Assembly: GCA_023246275.1 (NCBI GenBank)
Contig: JAHFIS010000003.1
Location: 1 to 19,605, forward strand
Origin: Candidatus Uhrbacteria bacterium
Lineage (GTDB): Bacteria > Patescibacteriota > Patescibacteriia > UBA9934 > GWF2-40-263
Length of the DNA stretch: 19,605 nucleotides
Direction of reading: 5' to 3'
In this document: positions 12,441-18,937 of the stretch, piece by piece
Numbering within the stretch: the stretch's first letter is position 1
Layout of the letters: each line of letters opens with the position of its first letter
Program-made: the position numbers and the translations under genes
Notes under the pieces: model-generated
Databases searched by the model: none
Seen by the model: only the letters and a program-made list of their open reading frames with translations
What the model was told of the DNA's origin: nothing

Positions 12441-12821
12441 AATAGGGACGTCCTCCGGCTCCTGTTCTTCAACCGCCGCGAGCTCGAACACGACGGCATG
12501 GCCTTCTTCCTGGTCCGGGCGAAAGATCCGTCCGAGGAACGACATCGTGCCGACCTTGTCGCCGTGCGCGAGGCGGCCCAGGTCTTCCTTCTCCACGATC
12601 TCGAACATGTTCGCGTACAGTCGCCGCGCCACAACCCGGCGAAGGCACCGGCGCTCCTTGTTGTCGACCGTCGACCGGATCTCGATCGTGACCCCGACGC
12701 ACGCCGTCGCGAAGATCCAGTCCTCGGACCGCACCAACAGGTCCTTCTGCCCGCTCTCGATGAGCAGGAACGTCACCTTTTTGACACAAAATGTAGGATA
12801 TTTCAACTTCTTTCCGCCCAT
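12420..12821 (-). CDS. Unrecognised small cytoplasmic protein
   Basis: The protein has 133 residues. The start is ATG 12821, which has a GGAGG Shine-Dalgarno 5 nt upstream (12827-12831 on plus); the GTG at 12827 overlaps that site and is rejected. The N-terminal half alternates hydrophobic and polar residues like beta strands (KVTFLLIESG, DLLVRSEDWIFATACVGVTIEI), then a basic patch KERRCLRRVVARRLYANMF. The acidic C-terminus is AVEEQEPEDVP. A small beta-barrel domain is plausible but no family is recognised. It is divergently transcribed from a secreted Cys-rich protein and shares a promoter region with it. Confidence 0.75.
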   Translation of the reverse strand: MGGKKLKYPTFCVKKVTFLLIESGQKDLLVRSEDWIFATACVGVTIEIRSTVDNKERRCLRRVVARRLYANMFEIVEKEDLGRLAHGDKVGTMSFLGRIFRPDQEEGHAVVFELAAVEEQEPEDVPITNAERW

Positions 12822-12839
12822 GATCACCTCCGTCGTCGA

Positions 12840-12868
12840 ACCGTACCGGATCGTTCGACGATTGACAA
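12840..12868 (-). promoter_or_regulatory. Promoter of the 133-residue gene (divergent, shared -35 region)
   Basis: Minus strand: -35 TTGTCA (plus 12863-12868), 17-nt spacer, -10 TACGGT (plus 12840-12845). The -35 overlaps the TTGACA of the plus-strand promoter base for base. Confidence 0.6.
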
Positions 12869-12890
12869 TGGGCCAGTTTCCTGATACGTT
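12862..12890 (+). promoter_or_regulatory. Promoter of the secreted Cys-rich protein gene
   Basis: TTGACA (12862-12867), 17-nt spacer, TACGTT (12885-12890) with a TG-n extension at 12882-12883. The predicted start is near 12897, about 17 nt before ATG 12914. Confidence 0.75.
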
Positions 12891-12913
12891 TTCCGCGCAA
12901 CTAAGGGTGCTTC

Positions 12914-13372
12914 ATGAAATCGTTCGCGCTCCTCTTCCTCGCGCTCGTCGGCATGCTCTTCGCGGCCGTCTACTTCTCCGACGCCACCATTGTGATCCCG
13001 ATGGCCGAGGCCGCCATCCCGCCCGTCGCGCGCACGACCGCGATGGCCGACCACGCCGACTACTCCAAGTGCCCGGACCCGACGCTGCCGTCGGTGTCGT
13101 GCCAGACGCCCGTCACGTACGGCACCTGCCAGGTGTACTCGTACGGCGAGAGCGGCGTCCGCGAGTTCGTGTGCGACGGGCAGGAAACGCACTCTTTCGC
13201 GAGCGGCCTCGACACGTACCTCGGCGTGAACCGTACGCAGACGGTGGAGTCGATGCTCCCCGAATGGCTGGGATACCTGGACACCGACGCCCGCCGCCCA
13301 TTCCACTGCCCATGGGCGTCCTGCGACGAGTACCTCGTCGTGACGCGCCAGAAGGCCGAGTCCGCCCGCTGA
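12914..13372 (+). CDS. Secreted or membrane-anchored Cys-rich protein
   Basis: The protein has 152 residues from ATG 12914, with an AAGGG motif about 7 nt upstream. The N-terminus is a classical export signal or anchor: MKS then ALLFLALVGMLFAAVYF. No lipobox Cys follows. The exported part has six Cys (in K-C-P, V-S-C, G-T-C, F-V-C, F-H-C and A-S-C), an even number consistent with three disulfides outside the cytoplasm. No family is recognised. The gene is a single transcription unit between its own promoter and a terminator overlapping its stop codon. Confidence 0.8.
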   Translation: MKSFALLFLALVGMLFAAVYFSDATIVIPMAEAAIPPVARTTAMADHADYSKCPDPTLPSVSCQTPVTYGTCQVYSYGESGVREFVCDGQETHSFASGLDTYLGVNRTQTVESMLPEWLGYLDTDARRPFHCPWASCDEYLVVTRQKAESAR

Positions 13373-13399
13373 CCACGACAGACGTCGGGGTCATTTTTT
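13370..13399 (+). terminator. Terminator overlapping the stop of the Cys-rich protein gene
   Basis: TGACC (13370-13374) pairs with GGTCA (13389-13393), and CGAC (13376-13379) with GTCG (13384-13387) across one A.G mismatch. The loop is AGAC and six T follow. The first three bases of the stem are the stop codon. Confidence 0.75.
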
Positions 13400-13410
13400 A
13401 TGTGCGACGA

Positions 13411-13439
13411 TTGACAAAACCCCTGATTTCTCGTACACT
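13411..13439 (+). promoter_or_regulatory. Promoter of the membrane coiled-coil gene
   Basis: TTGACA (13411-13416), 17-nt spacer, TACACT (13434-13439). The predicted start is near 13446, giving a leader of about 157 nt. Confidence 0.78.
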
Positions 13440-13445
13440 CCGTCT

Positions 13446-13602
13446 CTCTGAATGCCGGCGTAAAACCTGGCAAACGGAGACAAGAACAGCGCGTCGTTGG
13501 ATGGCCAAGCGACTTCCGGCAATTCCGCCGGATAAGCGAACCCTGCCAAGGCGCGCCATTTCTACGCGGATGTCCCTCGGGGAGTCCGCGCGGGAGTTCA
13601 TC
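13446..13602 (+). promoter_or_regulatory. Long structured leader of the coiled-coil gene
   Basis: The leader holds a hairpin GTCGTTGG/CCAA-G-CGAC (13493-13513) whose loop carries an in-frame ATG (13501), a second hairpin CCGGC/GCCGG (13516-13531), and near its 5' end a three-codon open frame ATG-CCG-GCG-TAA (13452-13463). No known riboswitch was recognised. If translation began at 13501 instead, part of this would be coding. Confidence 0.4.
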
Positions 13603-14268
13603 ATGGAAGCACTGATTATCGGAGGACTTGTGTTGTTTGTCCTCGTCATCGGAACGGGAAATGCGTTTCTCCTGGACAAACGCAACAGCACCATCACCGA
13701 CCTTGAAAGTCGCCTGGCTGCCACTGAGTCCGAGCGGGACATCCGCCAAGCCGGATCCGACGCCGCGCAGCAGCGCATCAACGAGCTGACCGAGATCGTC
13801 GCGAGCCAGTCCCGCGAGCTCAATGCGCTCAATCGATCCGTCCAGGACAACGTCGCCCGCATCGACCGCCTCTGCCACGAGAACTCCGAGCTTGCCGGCT
13901 CGGCCGAGCACTTCGCAAAGCGGCACGTGGCATTCCGTGAAGCGAGCTACCACGCCGTGGGACAGATGGTTCTGTCTGCGTGCGGCCTGGTCTCCAAGGA
14001 CCCGAAGGAGGCGCGCGACGAGATGGCCCTCGACGCGATCGAGCGGTTCCGGAAGCTCAACGAGCTCGACCCGAAGATCGACTACGACCTGGTGTTCTTC
14101 TCCGTCGACGAGGTCGCTCTGCGAGCCGTCCTGCTCGACCTGCTTAGGCACCGGAACGCCGCCTTCACGGAGCTGGTCACCAAGCTCTCGCCGGAGATCT
14201 CGCAGAAGCTCCTGCTGCGGATGATCCCGCACCCCGTCTCGAAGACGGGACCTGCCTCGGCCACTTAG
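13603..14268 (+). CDS. Membrane-anchored coiled-coil protein
   Basis: The protein has 221 residues from ATG 13603, chosen for the GGGAG at 13592-13596 and because the transmembrane segment begins directly after it (IIGGLVLFVLVIGTGNAFLL, residues 4-23). A heptad-rich stretch with D-L-E-S-R-L-A-A-T-E and Q-Q-R-I-N-E-L follows to about residue 100, a probable coiled coil, and then a helical C-terminal domain (about 105-215). The topology suggests a single-pass protein with most of its mass on one side. Upstream in-frame ATGs at 13501 and 13570 lack ribosome sites but cannot be excluded. No family is recognised; a scaffold or envelope role is inference. Confidence 0.75.
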   Translation: MEALIIGGLVLFVLVIGTGNAFLLDKRNSTITDLESRLAATESERDIRQAGSDAAQQRINELTEIVASQSRELNALNRSVQDNVARIDRLCHENSELAGSAEHFAKRHVAFREASYHAVGQMVLSACGLVSKDPKEARDEMALDAIERFRKLNELDPKIDYDLVFFSVDEVALRAVLLDLLRHRNAAFTELVTKLSPEISQKLLLRMIPHPVSKTGPASAT

Positions 14269-14274
14269 TCAGCC

Positions 14275-14305
14275 CGCGCCCCAATCCTCGGGCGCGATTT
14301 TTTTT
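14275..14305 (+). terminator. Rho-independent terminator after the coiled-coil gene
   Basis: CGCGCCC (14275-14281) pairs perfectly with GGGCGCG (14290-14296), loop 8 nt, then A and eight T (14298-14305). Confidence 0.88.
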
Positions 14306-14306
14306 G

Positions 14307-14335
14307 TTGCCTGAAACTCCAAAACGTCATACGAT
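14307..14335 (+). promoter_or_regulatory. Promoter of nfo
   Basis: TTGCCT (14307-14312), 17-nt spacer, TACGAT (14330-14335). It begins two bases after the preceding T-run. The predicted start is near 14342, so the message is essentially leaderless. Confidence 0.65.
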
Positions 14336-14343
14336 GGGTGTCT

Positions 14344-15180
14344 ATGAAATTTGGCGCGCATGTTTCGGCAGCCGGAGGCCTTTGGAACGCCCCGATCAAC
14401 GCGGGCAAACTCGGATGCGAGGTGCTCCAAATGTTTTCGCGTCCGCCGCAAGGAGGAAACCCGTCGGCGATCACGGACGAGGTGGTCGAGAAATTCAAGG
14501 CCGAGATGAAGGCGAACGGCATTGAGCGTGCATACATCCATACGCCGTATTTCATCAACCTGGCGAGCGGGACGGAACGCATCGTAAACAATTCCATCGC
14601 GGTCATCCGGCAGGAGCTTGAGCGCGGGACGCAGCTTGGCTGCCACGCGGTGATGTTTCACCCGGGGTCGGCGAAGGACGTGGGGGAGGAAAAAGGGATC
14701 GCGATGGTGATCGACGGTCTGAACAAGATCATGGACGGATATCGCGGCTCGTGCCAGCTTCTCATCGAGATCTCCGCGGGCGCCGGGGCCGTGATGGGCG
14801 ACTCGTTCGAGGAGATTGCGGCGTTCATCGACGGGGCGAAGCGCGGGAAGGACATCGGGGTGTGCTTCGACACGCAGCACGCGTTCGCGTCGGGGTACGA
14901 CCTGCGCACGGCCGAGGCAGTCGAGGCGACGTTCAATAAGTTCGACAGGCTCATCGGGCTTCAAAAGCTGGTAGCGTCGCACTGCAACGACTCGAAGGTC
15001 GAGTTCGAGGGACGCAAGGACCGGCACGAGCATCTTGGAAAGGGTCACATCGGCCTCGACGGGTTCAGGGCGGTCGTCGCAAGCAAGAAGCTCAAGCATC
15101 TAGACCTGATCCTCGAGACCCCGATGGACGACGGAGTGGGAGCCGACCTCGCGTTTCTAAAGGAAACTCGCGGAAATTAA
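14344..15180 (+). CDS. nfo: Endonuclease IV, AP endonuclease
   Basis: The protein has 278 residues (E. coli Nfo has 285). It cuts DNA 5' of abasic sites in base excision repair and fits functionally with the glycosylase gene 11 kb away. The N-terminus MKFGAHVSAAGG is canonical and fixes the start at ATG 14344; GTG 14338 in the same frame is less likely. All trinuclear-zinc ligand blocks are present: H in IHTPYFIN, H in MFHPGS, E in LIEISAGAG, D and H in CFDTQHAFASGYD, H in SHCNDSK, D and H in RKDRHEHLGKG, and E in ILETP. No Shine-Dalgarno is visible and the -10 ends 8 nt before the ATG. It probably heads a unit with the two genes downstream. Confidence 0.97.
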   Translation: MKFGAHVSAAGGLWNAPINAGKLGCEVLQMFSRPPQGGNPSAITDEVVEKFKAEMKANGIERAYIHTPYFINLASGTERIVNNSIAVIRQELERGTQLGCHAVMFHPGSAKDVGEEKGIAMVIDGLNKIMDGYRGSCQLLIEISAGAGAVMGDSFEEIAAFIDGAKRGKDIGVCFDTQHAFASGYDLRTAEAVEATFNKFDRLIGLQKLVASHCNDSKVEFEGRKDRHEHLGKGHIGLDGFRAVVASKKLKHLDLILETPMDDGVGADLAFLKETRGN

Positions 15181-15185
15181 TTCCA

Positions 15186-15258
15186 TGTCATTGCGAGCTC
15201 CTCAGAGCGAAGCAATCCATCGATTAGATTGCTTCGGCCCGCGGGCCTCGCAATGACA
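15186..15258. repeat. RPT-like palindromic repeat, 73 bp
   Basis: The outer arms TGTCATTGCGAG (15186-15197) and CTCGCAATGACA (15247-15258) are perfect complements. The inner arms CGAAGCAATC (15208-15217) and GATTGCTTCG (15227-15236) also pair perfectly. This is the widespread non-coding element with CATTGCGAG and CGAAGCAATC blocks found dispersed in many unrelated bacterial genomes (established knowledge; exact name varies). It fills the gap between nfo and the next gene and ends 8 nt before that start codon. Confidence 0.9.
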
Positions 15259-15266
15259 GACATTCT

Positions 15267-16064
15267 ATGCCCTCACGATCCTCAAGGCCTCTCGCAACCG
15301 CCATCGCCGCCGCCCGGGAAGCCGGAAAAATTCTGATGGACGCGTATTCCGGCGGGCGGGAAAGCTTGGATGTGAAGTATAAGAAATTCCTCGAGCCGGT
15401 AACGCTCGCGGACAATGCCAGCAACGACGCGATCCTGCGACGGATCTCGAAGGCGTTTCCGAACGACGACATCGTGAGCGAGGAGGGAAACGGGGCGGAC
15501 ACGATCGGAACGAAGCCGGTATGGGTGATCGACCCGCTGGACGGGACCACCAACTTCATCAACCACATCCCGCTGTTCGCGGTGGCCATCGCGCGCATGG
15601 AAAACGGCGTGCCGACGGTCGCGGTCATCTATGACCCGGTGCACGACGAGATGTTCGCGGCGGAGAAGGGAAAGGGGGCGACCCTGAACGGAAAGCCTAT
15701 GCGAACGACAACGCGCGACGTCACGCGGGGCGCCCTGCTCATCGCCGGGCGCGGATACCGCGACCATGACCGCGTCCGGCACGGCAAGATCATCTATTCG
15801 CTTGAGCGCGTGACGCCGTACTTCCGCCGGCTTGGCTCGGCCGCCATCATGCTTTCCGCCCTTGCCGCCGGGCGCGCCGACGCGCTGATCCTGACGGGGA
15901 ACAAGCCGTGGGACACGGTCGCCGGGACGCTGCTCGTCGAGGAGGCCGGCGGGAAAGTGACGGATTATTGCGGGCGCAGATGGACGCACAAAAGCGAGGA
16001 TATGCTTGCTACGAACGGTCCGATCCATCCGCAGCTCGTCATCGTGACGAAAAAGAAGTGCTAG
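15267..16064 (+). CDS. Inositol monophosphatase family phosphatase
   Basis: The protein has 265 residues, usual for the family of Mg-dependent sugar/inositol phosphatases (IMPase, FBPase type IV, PAP phosphatase). Metal-binding motifs are complete: E-E in DIVSEEG (72-73), DPLDGTTNF (89-97) and NKPWDTVAG with W215-D216. The substrate cannot be chosen from sequence alone; inositol-1-phosphate, fructose-1,6-bisphosphate, histidinol phosphate or PAP are all possible. The start ATG 15267 lies 8 nt past the palindromic repeat and has no Shine-Dalgarno, so expression likely relies on transcription from nfo through the repeat. The DUF167 gene follows after 5 bases. Confidence 0.93.
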   Translation: MPSRSSRPLATAIAAAREAGKILMDAYSGGRESLDVKYKKFLEPVTLADNASNDAILRRISKAFPNDDIVSEEGNGADTIGTKPVWVIDPLDGTTNFINHIPLFAVAIARMENGVPTVAVIYDPVHDEMFAAEKGKGATLNGKPMRTTTRDVTRGALLIAGRGYRDHDRVRHGKIIYSLERVTPYFRRLGSAAIMLSALAAGRADALILTGNKPWDTVAGTLLVEEAGGKVTDYCGRRWTHKSEDMLATNGPIHPQLVIVTKKKC

Positions 16065-16069
16065 GCCGT

Positions 16070-16291
16070 ATGATCGTCACGGTCCACGCAAAGCCGAACG
16101 CGCGCACGAACTCCATCGCCTGGCTCGACGACACGACCGCGAAGGTGACGGTTACGGCGGCGCCGGAATCCGGAAAGGCCACGCTCGCGATCGCCGACCT
16201 GCTCGCCGAGCACTACGGAATCGCGAAGTCGCGGGTAACGCTGGTCCGCGGCGCGACGACGCGGATGAAGCAGTTTTCCGTCGAAATCTAA
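16070..16291 (+). CDS. DUF167 (YggU) family protein
   Basis: The protein has 73 residues from ATG 16070, five bases after the phosphatase stop, so the two are co-transcribed. The family pattern is clear: VTVHAKPNARTNSI at the start (V-x-P-x-A-x-x-x-x-I), V-T-A-A-P-E-S-G-K-A in the middle where the usual A-P-x-x-G-K-A-N motif lies, then IADLLAEHYGIAKSRVTLVRG. The biochemical role of DUF167 proteins is not established. The stop codon TAA is the first bases of a perfect palindromic terminator. Confidence 0.92.
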   Translation: MIVTVHAKPNARTNSIAWLDDTTAKVTVTAAPESGKATLAIADLLAEHYGIAKSRVTLVRGATTRMKQFSVEI

Positions 16292-16333
16292 AACGTACGC
16301 CGCCTAGCTACGTAGCTAGGCGGCGTACGTTTT
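16290..16333. terminator. Bidirectional terminator, 44-bp perfect palindrome
   Basis: The 22-bp arms are perfect complements centred between 16311 and 16312, flanked by A-run on the left and T-run on the right. It sits between convergent DUF167 (plus) and yidD (minus) and overlaps both stop codons. Confidence 0.92.
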
Positions 16334-16575
16334 TATTCCGGCACCTCGTCTATCCCGCCCTTTGCGAACGGATTGCATCGCAGGATCCTCCAGACCGTCA
16401 GTTTTCCACCCTTGATCACCCCGTGCTTCTCAATGCACCGATACCCGTACTCCGAACAGGTCGGATGAAACCGGCAGTATCCGTCCGGAAAAAACCGCTT
16501 CGGCCATCCGTGGTCCATCGACAGGGTCTGCTGATACAGTCGGATTGACCAGAGGATGATGATCTTGCCCATCAT
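16333..16575 (-). CDS. yidD: Membrane protein insertion efficiency factor YidD
   Basis: The protein has 80 residues, usual for YidD, which assists YidC-dependent membrane insertion. Family features: ILWSIRLYQQTLS near the start, FFPDGYCRFHPTCSEYGY with conserved Cys, then A/G-I-x-K-H-G-V-IKGGKLTVWRILRCNPFAKGG. It starts at ATG 16575 in an ATGA overlap with the rnpA stop, so translation is coupled. The long open frame extending upstream to 16830 is the rnpA shadow. Unlike many genomes, yidC does not follow; the operon ends here at the palindromic terminator. Confidence 0.96.
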   Translation of the reverse strand: MMGKIIILWSIRLYQQTLSMDHGWPKRFFPDGYCRFHPTCSEYGYRCIEKHGVIKGGKLTVWRILRCNPFAKGGIDEVPE

Positions 16576-16910
16576 ACGATTCCCGCCTTCCGCAGGCTGC
16601 CGAGCACGTGTTTTTCCAATTCGCCGTACGTCTTCCCAATCGCCTCCTTGCGAACGAGCAGCATCACGTCGAACCCCGGCTTCAGCGTCGCCAGCCGCAG
16701 GCGGACAATCTCGCGGATCTGGCGGCGCAGGCGGTTGCGGATGACCGCGCGCTTCGACACCTTCGTGCCGACGACAACGGCGAATCGGGACGTTTCCAAC
16801 GCGTTCTTGCGAAACTTCAGGCCGCAGCAAACATCAAAGACGCCCTTGCCTTTGGCAAAGAGCGTCTTGATGTCCTTGTCGAGGTGGAGCCGGTGGGCTC
16901 GCGGAAGCAT
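16572..16910 (-). CDS. rnpA: Ribonuclease P protein component
   Basis: The protein has 112 residues, typical. RnpA binds the RNase P RNA and helps process the 5' end of tRNA precursors. The basic family signature is present as KVSKRAVIRNRLRRQIREI (about residues 50-68), preceded by the FAVVVG strand. Start at ATG 16910, nine bases after the rpmH stop; it overlaps yidD by four bases. It is the middle gene of an rpmH-rnpA-yidD operon. Confidence 0.97.
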   Translation of the reverse strand: MLPRAHRLHLDKDIKTLFAKGKGVFDVCCGLKFRKNALETSRFAVVVGTKVSKRAVIRNRLRRQIREIVRLRLATLKPGFDVMLLVRKEAIGKTYGELEKHVLGSLRKAGIV

Positions 16911-16919
16911 AGGCCGTTC

Positions 16920-17072
16920 CTACTTCTTCTTTGCCTGGACGCTGACGCGCTTGCGGCCCTTCGCGCGGCGCGCGTTGAGCACGTTCTGGCCCGATCGGGT
17001 GCGCATGCGGACGCGGAATCCGTGGACTTTCGCGCGGGTGGCTTTCTTCGGCTGATATGTGCGCTTTGGCAT
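16920..17072 (-). CDS. rpmH: 50S ribosomal protein L34
   Basis: The protein has 50 residues, a little longer than the usual 44-46. It begins MPKRTYQPKK and contains the family core KVHGFRVRM and RRAKGRKRVS. The tail VQAKKK extends it slightly. Start ATG 17072, no Shine-Dalgarno, leader about 20 nt. It heads the minus-strand operon and is divergent from dnaA, the standard bacterial arrangement. Confidence 0.97.
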   Translation of the reverse strand: MPKRTYQPKKATRAKVHGFRVRMRTRSGQNVLNARRAKGRKRVSVQAKKK

Positions 17073-17100
17073 ATAATGCTTGAGAATTTCGAGTACCGGG

Positions 17101-17129
17101 ATGCTACCATACTATCCACAATCTATCAA
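17101..17129 (-). promoter_or_regulatory. rpmH promoter with DnaA box in its spacer
   Basis: Minus strand: -35 TTGATA (plus 17124-17129), 17-nt spacer, -10 TAGCAT (plus 17101-17106). The spacer contains CTATCCACA (plus 17112-17120), one mismatch from the DnaA box consensus TTATCCACA. Another box-like TTATCCCCA is at 17132-17140. Confidence 0.6.
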
Positions 17130-17176
17130 CCTTATCCCCACGTTCCGCACACCTGTCGAACCGTTGCAGCGACCCC

Positions 17177-17205
17177 TTGCTTGCTTGTGGATAAATGGAT
17201 AAGAT
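17177..17205 (+). promoter_or_regulatory. dnaA promoter with perfect DnaA box in its spacer
   Basis: -35 TTGCTT (17177-17182), 17-nt spacer, -10 TAAGAT (17200-17205). TGTGGATAA at 17186-17194, the exact reverse complement of the consensus DnaA box, lies in the spacer, so DnaA binding would block RNA polymerase (autorepression, inference). Confidence 0.6.
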
Positions 17206-17242
17206 GTCGAAGTTCCTAAGTCGTCGTTCACAAATCCGCGCT

Positions 17243-18685
17243 ATGAATACCAACGAACTGTGGCAGGCGGTTCTTGGAGAGCTTGAGCTTTCACTCAGCA
17301 AGGTTAATTTCACAACGTGGTTCCGAAGCACCTTCATCGTTTCCTTCGACAACGGCCAGCTGTGCATCGGCGTTCCGAATTTGTTTACCAAGGCATGGCT
17401 TGAGAAGAAATATCACAAGGAAATTTATCAGTCCCTGCAGACGCACACGGGAAACGGCGTTCGCGTCATCTGCTACAAGGTGGAGGTGAAGACAGGATTG
17501 CCGCAGCAGATCCCGGAGCGCAACGTCGAGGTCGTGATCGTTCCAGAAACTCGTCCACAGGTCTCCGAGCCCGTAATGCGCCCTGTTTTCATCAATCCGG
17601 TCGTTTCATCCACAACCTATCAACAGAGTCCTGATCCGGTTGTGAACAAGGACTTCGGGGAATTTTCCCTGAACCGCAGATACACCTTCGGAAGCTTCGT
17701 CGTTGGCAAGCAAAACGAACTCGCTCATGCCGCCGCGCAGGCCGTTGTCACCCAGCCGGGCGGGGTTTACAACCCATTGTTCATCTATGGCGGAGTGGGG
17801 CTTGGAAAGACACATCTTCTGCAGGCCGTCGGCAATGAAATCGTAAAAAAGAACGGCCAGGCGAAGGTTCTGTACGTAACGAGCGAGAAGTTTACCAATG
17901 ATTTCATTAACGCGGTACGAACCGGACATGCCAAGGAGTTCAAAAACATGTACCGGACGGTGGATGTGTTACTGATCGACGACATTCAGTTCATCACCAG
18001 CAAGGAACAGACCCAGGAGGAGTTTTTTAACACCTTCAACCAGCTGTTCCAGACCAACAAGCAGATCGTCATCTCCTCGGACCGACCGCCGAACGCGATT
18101 ATCGGCCTGGAACCGCGACTTCAGTCCCGCCTGCTCCAGGGAATGATCACCGACGTCGGCGCGCCGGACTTCGAGACCCGCGTCGCGATTCTCGATACGA
18201 AATGCCGCGAAAAGAGCTTTCCGCTCGACCGAGAGATCCTGCACCACATGGCGACGCTCGTGCAGAGCAACGTCCGCGAGCTCGAGGGGGCCCTCAACAA
18301 GGTGATTGCATTCCACCAGTTCAAGAACCAGATCCCGACGGTTGAATCCGTTCGCCCGATTCTTTCCAGTTTCCAGCCAAACTCGGCAAAAAAATCTGTC
18401 ACCCCTCGCCAACTTATCCAAATCGTCGCCGCGTACTTCGACCTTCAGATTCCGGACCTGCTCGGAAAGAGCCGTGAAAAGCGTCTCGCGTTTCCGCGCC
18501 AGATCACCATGTACCTCATGCGCGAGGAGATGAAGTCGAGCTATCCGAGCATCGGAACCGAGCTCGGAGGACGCGACCACACCACGGCGATGCACGCGTA
18601 CGACAAGATCAGCGGAATCGTGACGGAGGACGAAAAGCTCCAGCACGACCTCGAGCTGATAAAGCAGCGCCTGTACGCGTTATAA
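17243..18685 (+). CDS. dnaA: Chromosomal replication initiator protein DnaA
   Basis: The protein has 480 residues from ATG 17243. That start gives the usual N-terminus (MNTNELWQAVLGELE) and lies downstream of the predicted transcription start near 17212; the in-frame ATG 17195 adds 16 atypical residues and lies upstream of the -10. Domain I is about 1-85, a linker about 90-145, and the AAA+ domain about 150-365 with Walker A GGVGLGKTH (183-191) and Walker B LLIDDIQF with D246/D247. Domain IV is C-terminal, with the DNA-binding signature GGRDHTTAMHA at 442-452. It unwinds oriC by ATP-dependent oligomerisation. The first half of the gene is visibly less G+C-rich in its wobble positions than the accessory genes. 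Confidence 0.98.
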   Translation: MNTNELWQAVLGELELSLSKVNFTTWFRSTFIVSFDNGQLCIGVPNLFTKAWLEKKYHKEIYQSLQTHTGNGVRVICYKVEVKTGLPQQIPERNVEVVIVPETRPQVSEPVMRPVFINPVVSSTTYQQSPDPVVNKDFGEFSLNRRYTFGSFVVGKQNELAHAAAQAVVTQPGGVYNPLFIYGGVGLGKTHLLQAVGNEIVKKNGQAKVLYVTSEKFTNDFINAVRTGHAKEFKNMYRTVDVLLIDDIQFITSKEQTQEEFFNTFNQLFQTNKQIVISSDRPPNAIIGLEPRLQSRLLQGMITDVGAPDFETRVAILDTKCREKSFPLDREILHHMATLVQSNVRELEGALNKVIAFHQFKNQIPTVESVRPILSSFQPNSAKKSVTPRQLIQIVAAYFDLQIPDLLGKSREKRLAFPRQITMYLMREEMKSSYPSIGTELGGRDHTTAMHAYDKISGIVTEDEKLQHDLELIKQRLYAL

Positions 18686-18937
18686 CGTGAGGATAACCGT
18701 GTGGAAACCCGTGTGGACGGTCTGGGACGACGGTGTGGATACGTATTGGACCCGAAACGTCCTGCCGTCCGTCCACAGCTTGCTCCACCGTCCCTTCCAC
18801 ACCTTTCCACGCCAATCCACAGGATAAATAAGGCTTAACGAAGAGGAATTCATCCATCTGTCCACTTCATCCACTCCTCTACTATCGTCGTTAACCTTTG
18901 TTTATTAAATTAAAAAATCTAATAACAGCAAGAAGGT
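18686..18937. other. Presumptive origin of replication (oriC)
   Basis: This 252-base gap between dnaA and dnaN holds many DnaA-box-like 9-mers: TGTGGAAAC (18700-18708), TGTGGACGG (18712-18720), TGTGGATAC (18734-18742), CGTCCACA (18770-18777), CTTCCACA (18794-18801), CAATCCACA (18813-18821) and weaker TCCAC motifs to about 18875. The left boxes face one way and the right ones the other. An AT-rich tract at 18891-18926 (TTTATTAAATTAAAAAATC) next to the boxes is a candidate unwinding element. Position and content are standard for a bacterial origin. Confidence 0.85.

Noticed and set aside
12370..13602. Upstream extension of the coiled-coil protein frame
   Set aside because: It runs through two other genes, two promoters and a terminator; only the part from 13603 has a ribosome site and a sensible membrane anchor.
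17195..17242. ATG 17195 as the dnaA start
   Set aside because: It would lie upstream of the predicted -10 and would add an atypical basic 16-residue extension; ATG 17243 gives the family N-terminus.
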